Origin: Hyphomonas sp.
Lineage (GTDB): Bacteria; Pseudomonadota; Alphaproteobacteria; Caulobacterales; Hyphomonadaceae
Length of the DNA: 64,000 nt
Direction of reading: 5' to 3'
NCBI GenBank assembly: GCA_002700305.1
Contig: PACZ01000009.1
Coordinates: forward strand, 29,346 to 93,345
The translations under genes and the position numbers were made by a program. Positions 1 to 9,266 of the stretch are shown one piece after another (position 1 is the stretch's first letter; the number at the start of each line of letters is the position of its first letter). The notes under the pieces are model-generated. The model was not told where the DNA came from, ran no database searches, and saw only the letters and a list, made by a program, of their open reading frames with translations.

Positions 1-163
1 GCGTCCCGGCGAGGTCCGCCAGCACGCCGAAGCCATACTCGGCGGCCGGAGCGTCCTGAATTGTCTCAACTTCTTCAGCCGCTGCCAGCGACACGGCTGG
101 CGGAACCTGCGCACACGCCGCGATGGCCAGGACAGCCGCCCAGATCGTGAAACGCCTCGACAT
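1..163 (-). CDS. Secreted or lipoprotein N-terminus, truncated by window edge
   Basis: Only the first 54 codons are visible; the gene runs off the left edge. The ATG at 163-161 is preceded by a strong GGAGGAAA Shine-Dalgarno. The N-terminus starts MSRRFTIWAAVLAIAAC, a positively charged start plus hydrophobic stretch ending in a possible lipobox (IAAC). Export to the envelope is therefore likely. The rest is acidic and alanine-rich and I do not recognise it. It may share the minus-strand transcript with the peptidase at 197-868. Confidence 0.6.
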   Translation of the reverse strand, partial: MSRRFTIWAAVLAIAACAQVPPAVSLAAAEEVETIQDAPAAEYGFGVLADLAGT

Positions 164-196
164 GCCCGTTTCCTCCACCCTTTTGTTCTTAATCCG

Positions 197-868
197 TCAG
201 CTGCCGGCCGGATTATAGGCCGGGAACTCAAACGGATTGCGCGGGGCAAGCCCCTTCGACCCTCTGGGATTATTATAATTGCCGGTCAGAATCTCGAAAT
301 GCAGATGGATCGCCGTTGCATTGCCGGACCGGCCCATCATGCCGATTTCCTGCCCGAAGCCAACTTCGGTGCCGGCCCGGATACCCTGGGCAAAATGGTC
401 TAGGTGGGCGTAGCGCGTATAGACGCCGCCGCCATGATCGATGAGGACCATGTTGCCATAGCCAGTCGAGACGCGCGCTTCGAGGATACGCCCTGGCGCA
501 GCGGCATAGATCGGCCCGGCTGGAATGGACTGAAGGTCAATCCCGTCATGGCGCCGGGCGGAGCGGATGCCGAAACCTGACGACAGGCAGACATCGTTCG
601 CCGGCGCCGTCGCCAGCACCACCGAACCGACAACGATGATCGGCTTGTAGTCGACCACCCAGAAATCGCTGTCCATGGGCGGCGCGTTGGTCACATAGAT
701 CCCCCCGCACGAGCGGAGATAGGCATTTGGCTGGAAGGCGCCCTGCGCGGCCGAGACCTGTGGCGGCCCCGGCGGCGGGGTGTAGGCCCGCACCTGTGGC
801 GGCGGGGGCGATGATGCACAGCCCGCCAGGAAAATCAGTGTGAGTGCAGCCCCCAGCAGCTGCCTCAT
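197..868 (-). CDS. M23-family peptidoglycan endopeptidase, lipoprotein
   Basis: A LytM/M23 zinc metallopeptidase that probably cuts or remodels peptidoglycan in the periplasm. The 223-residue protein begins with a lipoprotein signal (LAGC, Cys at residue 17) and a proline-rich linker. The C-terminal domain has the M23 zinc motifs: HDGID (His107, Asp111), a YAH His near 155 and HLHFE (His188, His190). All metal ligands appear present, so it should be a true enzyme rather than an inactive LytM activator. Its ATG overlaps the stop codon of the upstream monooxygenase by 3-4 bases (ATGA), which indicates translational coupling. The pairing with a monooxygenase has no obvious functional logic. Confidence 0.9.
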   Translation of the reverse strand: MRQLLGAALTLIFLAGCASSPPPPQVRAYTPPPGPPQVSAAQGAFQPNAYLRSCGGIYVTNAPPMDSDFWVVDYKPIIVVGSVVLATAPANDVCLSSGFGIRSARRHDGIDLQSIPAGPIYAAAPGRILEARVSTGYGNMVLIDHGGGVYTRYAHLDHFAQGIRAGTEVGFGQEIGMMGRSGNATAIHLHFEILTGNYNNPRGSKGLAPRNPFEFPAYNPAGS

Positions 869-2196
869 GCGTGAGCCCTTGCGCGTTTCATGCCCTTCTC
901 GATCTCCTTCAGCAGGTCGCGGCAGTAGAGGTTGAAGTCCACCTGCATGCGGTGGCGCGGGCTGTCATAGAAGTGCCCGAGATGCTCCTTCTCGTCCTCG
1001 ACAGTAATGCGCTCCATTTCCGCAGCATCGGGGAAAGCGTACTCGCCATCAAGGGCTGCTGCGACCAGTTTGGACTGCTGTTCGGCAAAATTCACAAGGG
1101 TCGGCAAGGGCTGGGCGAGGCCGAGGAAGAAGATGGTCTCGCGGCCCGGCTTCACCATCCGCTTGTAAAGCGGGAAGACATTGTCCTTCGGCGTCAGGTC
1201 GTCCTGCTTCAGGAAGGGGAAGGTTACGTTGTAGCCCGTCGCCCAGATGATCGCGTCAACCTGTTCGCGCGTGCCGTCGGTGAAGACGACGCCGTCGCCA
1301 TCCAGCTTCTCGATGCCGGGTTTCGGCGTGATGTCGCCGCAGCCGACGCGGGTCAGGAATTCGCCTGACACGGACGGGTGGCCCTCCAGCGGCTCATGGT
1401 CCGGTTTCGGCAGGCCATAATCCTCCATCATGCCGATGGTTTTCTTGATCTTGCTGCGCGCCAGCTTGCGGCCGAGGCCTGACGGCATCCAGGCCGGCAG
1501 CACGGCCTTGTCCGCCGGTTTACCGTCCATGTATTTCGGCAACACCCAAACCCCGCGGCGCATGGAGATGAACAGCTTTTCCGCCAACGGGCGCTGGGAC
1601 AGCTCCGACGAGATATCCATCGCCGAGTTCCCTGCCCCGACAATCATCACGCGCTTACCGCGGAAGTCGTACGGATCGAACGGGTCTGTATAGTTATGGG
1701 AGTGGACCTGGTAACCATCGAAATGCCCGGGATAAGTGGGCGTGCGCGGGTCCCAATGGTGGCCGTTGGCAACGATGACGGCGTCGTATTCACGCGTCTC
1801 ACCGGTCGACAAAGTCACTTTCCAGCGGCCGCCCGGCAGGTCTTCGACATTCGTGACAGCCGTGTTGAACGTGATCGTCTCGCGCAGGCCGAAATGATCC
1901 ACATAGTCGTGGAAATACTGCAGAAGCTGGGCGTGATGCGGGAAGTCCGGCCAGTCCTCCGGAACGGGATAATCCTCGAAGGCCAGGCGCCATTTCGACG
2001 TATCGATATGCAGCGACTGGTAACAGGACGAGGCCCCGTTCGGGTTCTTGTAGTACCAGTTCCCGCCAATATCGTCCGACATTTCGAAACAATCGTATGG
2101 CAGGCCCTTGTCCTTCAGCCGCTTGGCCATCGTGAAGCCCGAACATCCTGCGCCGATAATGCAGGTCTTCGGCTTGCCCGTTCCCTCGAATGCCAT
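865..2196 (-). CDS. Flavin-containing monooxygenase (FMO/BVMO-like)
   Basis: An NADPH-dependent flavoprotein monooxygenase that would oxygenate a soft nucleophile or ketone; the substrate is unknown. The 443-residue protein has an FAD-binding GAGCSG at residues 15-20, a second Rossmann motif VGAGNSAMD for NADPH, an FMO-type FxGxxxHxxxY motif (FDGYQVHSHNY) and the ATGY motif near the C-terminus. The frame is open further upstream, but I chose the ATG at 2196 because AGGAGGAAACT lies directly before it and the Rossmann fold starts shortly after. It is divergent from the thioesterase pair across about 80 bp and is coupled to the M23 peptidase downstream. Confidence 0.9.
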   Translation of the reverse strand: MAFEGTGKPKTCIIGAGCSGFTMAKRLKDKGLPYDCFEMSDDIGGNWYYKNPNGASSCYQSLHIDTSKWRLAFEDYPVPEDWPDFPHHAQLLQYFHDYVDHFGLRETITFNTAVTNVEDLPGGRWKVTLSTGETREYDAVIVANGHHWDPRTPTYPGHFDGYQVHSHNYTDPFDPYDFRGKRVMIVGAGNSAMDISSELSQRPLAEKLFISMRRGVWVLPKYMDGKPADKAVLPAWMPSGLGRKLARSKIKKTIGMMEDYGLPKPDHEPLEGHPSVSGEFLTRVGCGDITPKPGIEKLDGDGVVFTDGTREQVDAIIWATGYNVTFPFLKQDDLTPKDNVFPLYKRMVKPGRETIFFLGLAQPLPTLVNFAEQQSKLVAAALDGEYAFPDAAEMERITVEDEKEHLGHFYDSPRHRMQVDFNLYCRDLLKEIEKGMKRARAHA

Positions 2197-2274
2197 AGTT
2201 TCCTCCTGACCTGTGGTCATGTGTATGTTCTTTTTCAGCCGGATGTTATCCGAGGCGAAAGGCAGGTCAAATGA

Positions 2275-2766
2275 ATGAGGCCCCATATGGAAGATGACGC
2301 GACGCCAACTGCCGAACCCTGGCAGGTCATGGGAGAAAACCTGGAAATCATGACCGGCGGCATCCCATGGGGACGCCGGATGAGCTTCCGCGTTACCAAG
2401 CTCGAAAAGGGCCGCGTCTGGGGCATTCAGCCCTGGAAAGAGCGCCTTGTCGGCGATCCGGACACCGGCGTCATCCATGGCGGCGTGCTGACGTCTTTCC
2501 TCGACAACCTCTCCGGCATGGCGGCGAGTTCCGCGCTCGACAAGGCCCGCTTCGTTTCCACGCTGGACCTGCGTATCGACTATATGCGCGCGGCTGAACC
2601 GCACCGGGAAATCCTCGGTGAGGCGGAATGCTACCACATCACCCGCAGTGTCTGCTTCACCCGTGCCTGGGCCTATCATGAGAGCCGGGAAAAGGTGATC
2701 GCCACCGCCGCAGGCGCCTTCGCCATCAACAAGCCGCGCTCGGTTGAATCGCTGAGGACCAGATAA
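2275..2766 (+). CDS. PaaI-type hot-dog thioesterase
   Basis: A hot-dog fold acyl-CoA thioesterase of the PaaI/YigI type (163 residues), expected to hydrolyse acyl-CoA in the cytoplasm. The core HGGVLTSFLDNLSGMAA segment is the typical catalytic helix region, and STLDLRIDYMRAA is the matching central strand. Two starts are possible: ATG 2275, or ATG 2287, which has a GAGG at better spacing. The stop codon overlaps the next ATG (TAATG), so it is coupled to the second thioesterase. The preference for a particular acyl chain cannot be read from sequence. Confidence 0.88.
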   Translation: MRPHMEDDATPTAEPWQVMGENLEIMTGGIPWGRRMSFRVTKLEKGRVWGIQPWKERLVGDPDTGVIHGGVLTSFLDNLSGMAASSALDKARFVSTLDLRIDYMRAAEPHREILGEAECYHITRSVCFTRAWAYHESREKVIATAAGAFAINKPRSVESLRTR

Positions 2767-3197
2767 TGTCTGAAGATACACTCTCGACCCGCGCCGAACA
2801 GGTACAGGCCTTCCTGGCCCGCACGCCCTTCGCGCAGGAAATCGGCATGCGCTGCGAAGTCATGGGCGATGAAATGACAGCCGTCATGCCGTTCCAGAAG
2901 AAACTGATCGGGAATTTCACGATCCAGGCCCTGCATGGCGGCGCCATCGCGGCCTTTCTGGAACTGACCGCCATGGCACAGGTCTACCTCGTGACCGAAC
3001 ACCTGGAACGCCCACCCCGGCCGATCAATATATCGATCGACTATCTCCGCCAGGGCCACGCCCAGGACACGTTTGCCCGCGCGACCATCACCAAGATGGG
3101 CCGGCGCATATGCTCGGTCCGGGCCGAAGCCTGGCAGGGCGAGCGGTCAAAACCGGTCACCAGCCTTCTTGCGCATTTCAAGGTGAGTGGCGACTGA
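2766..3197 (+). CDS. Second PaaI-type hot-dog thioesterase
   Basis: A 143-residue hot-dog thioesterase, paralogous in fold to the gene before it. It shows the LHGGAIAAFLELTAMAQ catalytic-helix segment and the INISIDYLRQG strand. It is translated from an ATG that shares one base with the preceding stop codon, so the two proteins are probably made in comparable amounts. Hot-dog enzymes are dimers or tetramers, so a heteromer is possible but unproven. A short palindrome-rich stretch follows the gene. Confidence 0.88.
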   Translation: MSEDTLSTRAEQVQAFLARTPFAQEIGMRCEVMGDEMTAVMPFQKKLIGNFTIQALHGGAIAAFLELTAMAQVYLVTEHLERPPRPINISIDYLRQGHAQDTFARATITKMGRRICSVRAEAWQGERSKPVTSLLAHFKVSGD

Positions 3198-3234
3198 GGG
3201 GGTGGATAAGGTCCCCTCCGGACCATCACGAACA

Positions 3235-3265
3235 CCGTCTATAGACCATATATAGACCGTCTATA
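3235..3265. repeat. Palindromic CCGTCTATA repeat cluster
   Basis: The convergent intergenic gap between the thioesterase and the serine hydrolase holds two direct copies of CCGTCTATA (3235-3243, 3257-3265). They are embedded in palindromes: GTCTATAGAC, then ATAGAC-C-GTCTAT. The 11-mer AGACCGTCTAT recurs at 41966-41976 after the bfr gene. This suggests a small dispersed 3'-end element. Confidence 0.5.
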
Positions 3266-3277
3266 CGGCCCCTCTTC

Positions 3278-4414
3278 CTATGGAAAAGCGCGGGCGAGGG
3301 CGAGGTTCCACTGAAGGTCGGCCTCCCAGTTCGCATCGTTCTCTTCCATCAGGGCGAGCCGGACGACGATCAGGTCCCGGCTCGGCACGATGAAGATTGT
3401 CTGGCCTTCATGCCCCTGAGCATAGAACGCGTCGCCTTCACCCGGCAGCAGCCAGAAGCCGGCGCCATAGAAATCCACCGGGCCACCCGGCGGCGGTGTG
3501 CGGGTCATGTCGACCCAGCCTTCCGGCAGGAGACGTTCGCCATCCCAGATGCCATCGCGCAGATAGAGCAGACCGAATTTCGCATAGTCCCGCGCCGTGG
3601 CCCAGACATGCGAGCCGCCCAGATAGGTGCCTGACAGGTCGAACTCCGGCTGGGCATCCATGCCGAGCGGCTTGAACAGGACCTGATCGATCCAGGCCGC
3701 CATCGGCGCATCGGCCGGCTTGCAGGAATCCTCAGCCGACGCGGTGGAGCACCAGCTATTGGCGCCGATGACATTCTGGAGCGCGCGGCCGACCAGGCTG
3801 AAACTGGCCGTCGAGTAATTCCACCTTGTGCCGGGCGCATACTTCAGCGGGAACGAATCCCGGATATAGCCGATCACGTCGAACTGACCTGCGCCATACA
3901 TCATCTGGGCCACATCATTGGCTTCGAGAATGTCGGACTCGAATTCGTGATATTCCAGCCCGTCGGTCATGGTGATCCACTGGCGCCAGGTAATGGCCGC
4001 ACGCGGATCACCTTCAGAAAACACGCCGGGCATCGGCGCATCGATATCGTCTACCAGGCCGAGTTGCACCGCGCGGCCCACCAGCGCCGAGGTAACGGAT
4101 TTGGCGAGGCTCCATGACATGTGCCGCGTACCGGCGTCGAACCCGTCCCGGTAAACCTCCGCGACCAGCCTGCCCTTGTGGACGATCACCACCGCATGGG
4201 TCTCGCCGCCAAGGTCCCCCCGGCCGCCGACCATGGCGATGTCCAGCAACTCCTGTATCTCGCCGGCATGCTCCGCCGGAAGCGCGCCGCTCTCCCAACC
4301 CGCACTTGGCCAGGCCACCCCATCCGGCTGGGCCGGCAGCGGCACAAGCGCCTGCGCTACGGCAAACGGCGCGGCAATGCAGGCAAGGCAGATCAGGAAT
4401 ATGTTGCGCAACAT
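3278..4414 (-). CDS. Class C beta-lactamase-family serine hydrolase, exported
   Basis: A penicillin-binding-protein-like serine hydrolase of 378 residues, with a Sec signal peptide (hydrophobic to about residue 20, ending AVAQA). The nucleophile motif SLAK (SxxK) sits in WSLAKSVTSALVG. The second motif region is WNYSTAS, and the third is likely GHEGQ near residue 335 in place of KTG. These features match the EstB/6-aminohexanoate hydrolase-like group rather than true AmpC, so esterase or amidase activity in the periplasm is more likely than beta-lactam resistance. The start has AGGAGAG upstream. It is divergent from the small secreted protein at 4459. Confidence 0.87.
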   Translation of the reverse strand: MLRNIFLICLACIAAPFAVAQALVPLPAQPDGVAWPSAGWESGALPAEHAGEIQELLDIAMVGGRGDLGGETHAVVIVHKGRLVAEVYRDGFDAGTRHMSWSLAKSVTSALVGRAVQLGLVDDIDAPMPGVFSEGDPRAAITWRQWITMTDGLEYHEFESDILEANDVAQMMYGAGQFDVIGYIRDSFPLKYAPGTRWNYSTASFSLVGRALQNVIGANSWCSTASAEDSCKPADAPMAAWIDQVLFKPLGMDAQPEFDLSGTYLGGSHVWATARDYAKFGLLYLRDGIWDGERLLPEGWVDMTRTPPPGGPVDFYGAGFWLLPGEGDAFYAQGHEGQTIFIVPSRDLIVVRLALMEENDANWEADLQWNLALARAFP

Positions 4415-4458
4415 GGCGCTTCTCTCCTATTGTCCTGATCCGGACTTAGGGGAAAAAA

Positions 4459-4791
4459 GTGAAACACGTCAAAGCACTTCTGGTCTTAGCAGGTATTATT
4501 GCGTTCTCCGCTGGGTTGATAGCTGTATTTTACCCCAACCAGCAGGCAGCGCATGCAGACTCACTCGCCCGGGCGGAGATTCTGGCTTCCCTCGGTGCCA
4601 AGCAGGTCTGCTCCTGCCTTCACATCGCAGAGCGTGACCTGGACAGCTGCCAGCGCGATTTCACCTTCGACATGACCGGCATTTCCTATACGGATGAAAA
4701 TAACACAACCCGGGCCATGTCGCATGACGGCCAGGTAAACGCGCAAGCGAAATTCACCCCCGGCCTTGGCTGCACCCTGATCGCGCCATGA
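4459..4791 (+). CDS. Small secreted or membrane-anchored hypothetical protein
   Basis: A 110-residue protein with an N-terminal hydrophobic segment (residues about 5-26) followed by a soluble part containing three cysteines (CSC pair, then C in LDSCQ) and a fourth near the C-terminus. This suggests a periplasmic, disulfide-bonded domain. I do not recognise the family. Its stop overlaps the ATG of the next gene by 4 bases (ATGA), so the two are one translational unit. Confidence 0.7.
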   Translation: MKHVKALLVLAGIIAFSAGLIAVFYPNQQAAHADSLARAEILASLGAKQVCSCLHIAERDLDSCQRDFTFDMTGISYTDENNTTRAMSHDGQVNAQAKFTPGLGCTLIAP

Positions 4792-5231
4792 AGCGCGCCC
4801 TGTTCGCCTGCCTCCTGCTGATCGGTGGGTGCACCGCCGCGCCGGACATGGAAGGCGGACACCCGCTCGGCTGGATGAGCGGGTGCTGGGAGAATGCGGA
4901 CGGGGACTATCGCGAAGTCTGGTCCGCGCCTGATCATGGCTATCTGTTCGGATATGCTTTGGCGCTGAAGGATGACCGGGTCAGCTTTTTCGAACAGTCC
5001 CGCATCGACCCCGGCAAGGGCTTTACCTTCAATGCCTACCCTGCCGGCAAGGGTCCTTCCCCGTTCCGGGAAATCGAGCGCGGCGCCTCCCACATCGTGT
5101 TTGCCGATCCAGGCCACGACTATCCGCAGCGCATCCGCTACGCCCGTGAAGGCGACCGGATGACGGCGGAAATTTCGCTGATCGATGGCTCGCGTGGACA
5201 GGGCTTTGCCTTCCGGCGCTGCCGGAACTGA
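4788..5231 (+). CDS. DUF6265-like lipoprotein
   Basis: A 147-residue lipoprotein (lipobox LIGGC, Cys at about residue 15). The mature part starts with LGWMSGCWE and continues with the W/E-rich beta pattern typical of DUF6265 proteins, which are small lipocalin-like domains of unknown role. It is translationally coupled to the preceding secreted protein. It converges on the DUF3298 lipoprotein with only 3 bp between stops. Function is not known. Confidence 0.75.
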   Translation: MKRALFACLLLIGGCTAAPDMEGGHPLGWMSGCWENADGDYREVWSAPDHGYLFGYALALKDDRVSFFEQSRIDPGKGFTFNAYPAGKGPSPFREIERGASHIVFADPGHDYPQRIRYAREGDRMTAEISLIDGSRGQGFAFRRCRN

Positions 5232-5234
5232 CAT

Positions 5235-6122
5235 TCACTCGCCGAGACGCTGGATCTCTGCCGGGTCTCCCGCGAACAGGGACTGGTATTCCGGCTTCAG
5301 CAGGTTCCGGAAATCGGCTTCCGGCACCGTGATGTGATAGGCTCCCTCTGCATACGAACCGATTTCGTATGGCGCGTAGTGCAGCGCGAACCCGCCGAGC
5401 TTCCCGGCTTCGGTCGATGCGACAAGACTGATATTGCCGGCCAGAACATCTGAAACACCCATGGCGTCCTTAGACTCGCCAAGGAACATTTCATAACTGT
5501 CGGGAGACCCGCTACGATCCGTCTTGGCCCGCGCCACCAATTCATACACCTTCGGGGCCAGCGCAGCCGCGGCGGCTTCCTTGTCGGAGAAAAGGTTTCC
5601 GATCCGCATCCGTTCACCGGTCTGCGTGTTATAGATGCGCCCGTCGGTCATATAGTTGCCGTGCGCCCCACCGGTGTGGGTGTAGATAAATCCCTCCAGC
5701 CCGGCGAGCGGCCCGGCGGCGCCGGTCACCTGCCAGTCGATTTTCATGGCATAGGGCCGGAAATAGTCCGGATCCATTTTCTGGTAGGTCTTGGCATCTT
5801 CCAGCATGGCATCGATGCGGGCCTGCGCATCCGCCACGATGTCCTGTGCCAGCTCCGGGGTGAAGGAAAAGACCGCTTCATCGATGCTGACGTCTGCAGT
5901 CAGAACATCATTGTCCACCACGATCGTGCGCGGCATGGCGGCCAGGATCGCTTCCGGAGATTCCGCAGGCGTTGCCTGTGCCTCCCCGTCAGTCGTGTCC
6001 GTGCCGGTCAGTTCCGCCACGGGCGGAGAATTGGATGTGCCCCCGGCTTCCCCTGCCTGCCCGCAGGCCCCGGAAAGGCTGGCCATCAAAAGGGCGGCAG
6101 AGAGAAGCAGGGTTTGTTTCAT
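5235..6122 (-). CDS. DUF3298/RsiV-like domain lipoprotein
   Basis: A 295-residue lipoprotein (lipobox SGAC near residue 20), followed by a low-complexity linker and a C-terminal DUF3298-type domain marked by TGGAHGN and a GERMRIGNLF segment. This domain occurs in RsiV, an anti-sigma factor that binds lysozyme, and with DUF4163 in PdaC. Here no sigma factor is adjacent, so a cell-wall or lysozyme-binding role is only inference. It is 9 bp downstream of putA on the same strand and may share its transcript. Confidence 0.78.
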   Translation of the reverse strand: MKQTLLLSAALLMASLSGACGQAGEAGGTSNSPPVAELTGTDTTDGEAQATPAESPEAILAAMPRTIVVDNDVLTADVSIDEAVFSFTPELAQDIVADAQARIDAMLEDAKTYQKMDPDYFRPYAMKIDWQVTGAAGPLAGLEGFIYTHTGGAHGNYMTDGRIYNTQTGERMRIGNLFSDKEAAAAALAPKVYELVARAKTDRSGSPDSYEMFLGESKDAMGVSDVLAGNISLVASTEAGKLGGFALHYAPYEIGSYAEGAYHITVPEADFRNLLKPEYQSLFAGDPAEIQRLGE

Positions 6123-6131
6123 CGTCTTTTT

Positions 6132-9100
6132 CTACAGGCTCAGCAGTTCTGCGTCACCTCCCTGTGCCGTGATATTCACGGTCAGCGCCCTTTCTGCGGC
6201 GAAGCGATGGAGATAATGCGGCCCGCCGGCCTTGGGCCCGGTGCCGGAAAGGCCTTCCCCGCCGAAGGGCTGCACGCCGACGACCGCACCGATCATTGAC
6301 CGGTTCACATAGGTGTTGCCGACCGGGCAAGCCGCGCGGACTTCCTTGTAGAAGCTGTCGAGGCGCGAATGCACACCCAGCGTCAGGCCATAGCCCTTGG
6401 CGTGGAGTTTGGCGCCAACCTCGTCAATATCGTCCGGGTCGTAGCGGATCACATGAAGGATGGGGCCGAACTTCTCTTCCGTAATCTGATCGAGCGAGGA
6501 CAGCTCCACCAGCGCCGGGCCGAAACCATAACCTTCGCGGCCGATCTGGCCGGCATCGATCTGGTGGAGGACTTTCGCACGGGACTTCATGTCTTCGAGG
6601 TGTGCCTCCAGCATGTCGCGCGCCTCGGCATCGATGACCGGGCCGATGTCCGTTTCAGGCAGGGCCGGGTCGCCAAGTTTCAGCTCATCCATCGCGCCGA
6701 TCAGGCCTTCGATCAGATGGTCGGCGGTGGCTTTCGGCAGGAAAGCAACGCGCAGCGCCGAACAGCGCTGGCCCGCCGATCCGAAGGCGGAGATGATCAT
6801 GTCATCCAGCACCTGTTCGCGCAGGGCCGTCGTGTCGACGAACAGGCCGTTCAGGCCGCCGGTCTCCGCGATCAGCGGAATGATCGGCCCATCTCGGTCC
6901 GCCAGGGTGCGGTTGATCATGCGGGCGGTGTTCGTGCCGCCGGTGAAACAGACGCCGGAAACCCGCAGATCAGAGGTCAGCTTCGCCCCGACCGTCTCCC
7001 CCTTGCCGGGCAGCAGGTGTAGCGCATTCACAGGCAGGCCGGCCTTGTGGAACAGTTTCACTGCCTCGAACGCGATCAGCGGCGACTGTTCAGCCGGCTT
7101 GGCGACAACCGTGTTGCCCGCGGCGAGCGCCGCAGCGACCTGCCCGGTGAAGATCGCCAGCGGGAAGTTCCAAGGGGAGATGCAGCAGAAGACGCCCCGT
7201 CCGTGCAGGGACAGATGGTTGGTCTCCCCGGTCGGACCCGGCAGGCGCACAGGCCCGGCGAAATCCTTTTCGGCGCCCATTGCATAATAGCGCAGAAAAT
7301 CGACCGCTTCGCGCACTTCGGCGATGCCGTCATTCAGCGTCTTGCCGGTCTCGCGCGCCATCAGGGCGATGAGACGGGGCATGTTGTCTTCCAGTGCCTC
7401 GGCCATGGCGCGCAGATGGCTCGCCCGCTGCGGCCCGCCAAGCTTGTCCCATTCCGGCTGGAAATTGACCGCCGCGTCCAGCGCGCGGTCCATCGCAGCC
7501 TCGCTGGCCTCCTTGCAGGCACCCAGCACGGTCTCGGTATGGAAAGGCACGCGGCAGAGCTCTCCGCCGCCGGTGTCCGGTTTGCCGGAAACGATCGCCC
7601 CAGCCGCAATGGCGGGACTGTCGCGGAATGTGCGGATGGCGGCGGCGATGTCGTCGCGTACATTTTGCTGCGACAGGTCAAGGCCAGACGAGTTACGCCG
7701 TTCCGGGCCGTAAAGACGCGGCGGCGTCGGGATACGCGGGTGGCGGCGCGGGCCGGCCTCCACCTTGGTGATCGGGTCGGCGACGACCTGTTCGGCCGGC
7801 ACATCCGGATCGAGGAAGGAATGCACGAAGCTGGTGTTCGCACCGTTCTCCAGCAGGCGGCGGACAAGATACGGCAACAAATCCTTGTGCGCACCGACCG
7901 GGGCATAGACCCGCACTTTCTTGCCGGCCTTTGCCGCCGCATAAAGCGCCTCGCCCATGCCATGCAGGCGCTGGAACTCGAACGCCGTGACGCCCATGGA
8001 GTCTGCCATAAGGTCTACGGTCGCCAGCGTATGGGCATTGTGCGTGGCAAATTGCGGATAGAGGACCGGGCTCGCCTCAAGCAGCTGTTTCGCGCAGGCG
8101 AGATAATGGAAATCCGTGCCCTGCTTGGTGGTGAAGACCGGAAAGTTCGGGAAGCCTTCGACCTGGGCGTGCTTGATCTCGCTGTCCCAATAGGCGCCTT
8201 TCACGAGGCGCACCATGAAGCGTTGACGGGTGTCGCCAGCCAGCTGTTTCAGTTTCTCGATGACGCCGCGGGCGCGCTTCTGATAGGCCTGCACGGCAAT
8301 GCCCAGCCCGGACCAGCCCTTGAGCGACGGCTCTCGCGCGAGCGCTTCCATCAGCTTCAGGGAGATCACCAGCCGGTCGGCTTCTTCCGCATCCAGACAG
8401 AGATTGATGTTCGCGTCGGCCGCCTGCTTGCAGAGGCCCAGCAGACCGGGATAGATCTCTTCCATCACCCGGGCTTCGTTGACCGCCTCATAGCGCGGAT
8501 GCAGAGCGGAGAGCTTGACCGAGACGCCATTGGCCGCTTCCGGCTTGATCGATTTGTCCTTGCTGGCGGCCACCTGTTCGATGGCGCTCTGGTAGGCTTT
8601 CAGATAACGTTCGGCGTCGGCCGCGGTGCGGGCGCCCTCCCCCAGCATATCGAAGCTGAAATGCGCCGCATCGCCCTGGCGCACCATCCGGCCGCCGCGC
8701 TTCAGCGCATCCTTCACGTTCCGCCCAAGGACGAACTGCTCGCCCATGATCCGCATGGCCTGCATCATGGCGGCGCGGATCACCGGCTCACCGCTCTCGC
8801 GCACGAGGCCGGACACGAAATGGCCGGGGCCCTTCTTGGCCGCCGCCGGCACGCCGATGACGCGCCCCGTCAGCATCAGCCCCCAGGTGGAGGCATTGAC
8901 CAGCCAGGATTCCGACTGCCCCTGATGAGCACCCCAGTTTCCGGAGCGGATCTTTTCGGCGATCAGATCGTCGCGGGTCTCGGCATCGGGCACGCGCAGC
9001 AGCGCTTCGGCAAGGCACATGAGAGCGAGGCCTTCGGCATTGGACAGGCCGAACTCCTCCAGGAAGCTTTCCATCATGCCCTTGCGCCGCCCGGTGGCCC

Positions 9101-9266
9101 GCGCGGTCTCGACCAGGTCGAGCGCCCGTCGCATCGCCGCCTGCCGCAGATCATCACTGACAGGCGTCTCTTTCAGGAGATCCTCCAGCAAGGCCTCCTC
9201 ATCAACAAACTTGTTGGAGTCGAGCGCGTCCCAGACAAATTGCGTGGCGGCGAGGGCGTCGGTCAT
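6132..9266 (-). CDS. putA: Bifunctional proline dehydrogenase / P5C dehydrogenase PutA
   Basis: Oxidises proline to glutamate: an FAD-dependent proline dehydrogenase barrel (about residues 170-480) followed by NAD-dependent 1-pyrroline-5-carboxylate dehydrogenase (about 550-1030). The ALDH part shows the ETGG glutamate motif and the catalytic Cys in GSAGQRCSALR. The 1044-residue length and the N-terminus lacking a ribbon-helix-helix domain make it a plain bifunctional PutA, not an autorepressor. It starts at the ATG with GGGACC upstream. No PutR-type regulator is adjacent; the Lrp-type gene at 31 kb is a different unit. Confidence 0.96.
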   Translation of the reverse strand: MTDALAATQFVWDALDSNKFVDEEALLEDLLKETPVSDDLRQAAMRRALDLVETARATGRRKGMMESFLEEFGLSNAEGLALMCLAEALLRVPDAETRDDLIAEKIRSGNWGAHQGQSESWLVNASTWGLMLTGRVIGVPAAAKKGPGHFVSGLVRESGEPVIRAAMMQAMRIMGEQFVLGRNVKDALKRGGRMVRQGDAAHFSFDMLGEGARTAADAERYLKAYQSAIEQVAASKDKSIKPEAANGVSVKLSALHPRYEAVNEARVMEEIYPGLLGLCKQAADANINLCLDAEEADRLVISLKLMEALAREPSLKGWSGLGIAVQAYQKRARGVIEKLKQLAGDTRQRFMVRLVKGAYWDSEIKHAQVEGFPNFPVFTTKQGTDFHYLACAKQLLEASPVLYPQFATHNAHTLATVDLMADSMGVTAFEFQRLHGMGEALYAAAKAGKKVRVYAPVGAHKDLLPYLVRRLLENGANTSFVHSFLDPDVPAEQVVADPITKVEAGPRRHPRIPTPPRLYGPERRNSSGLDLSQQNVRDDIAAAIRTFRDSPAIAAGAIVSGKPDTGGGELCRVPFHTETVLGACKEASEAAMDRALDAAVNFQPEWDKLGGPQRASHLRAMAEALEDNMPRLIALMARETGKTLNDGIAEVREAVDFLRYYAMGAEKDFAGPVRLPGPTGETNHLSLHGRGVFCCISPWNFPLAIFTGQVAAALAAGNTVVAKPAEQSPLIAFEAVKLFHKAGLPVNALHLLPGKGETVGAKLTSDLRVSGVCFTGGTNTARMINRTLADRDGPIIPLIAETGGLNGLFVDTTALREQVLDDMIISAFGSAGQRCSALRVAFLPKATADHLIEGLIGAMDELKLGDPALPETDIGPVIDAEARDMLEAHLEDMKSRAKVLHQIDAGQIGREGYGFGPALVELSSLDQITEEKFGPILHVIRYDPDDIDEVGAKLHAKGYGLTLGVHSRLDSFYKEVRAACPVGNTYVNRSMIGAVVGVQPFGGEGLSGTGPKAGGPHYLHRFAAERALTVNITAQGGDAELLSL

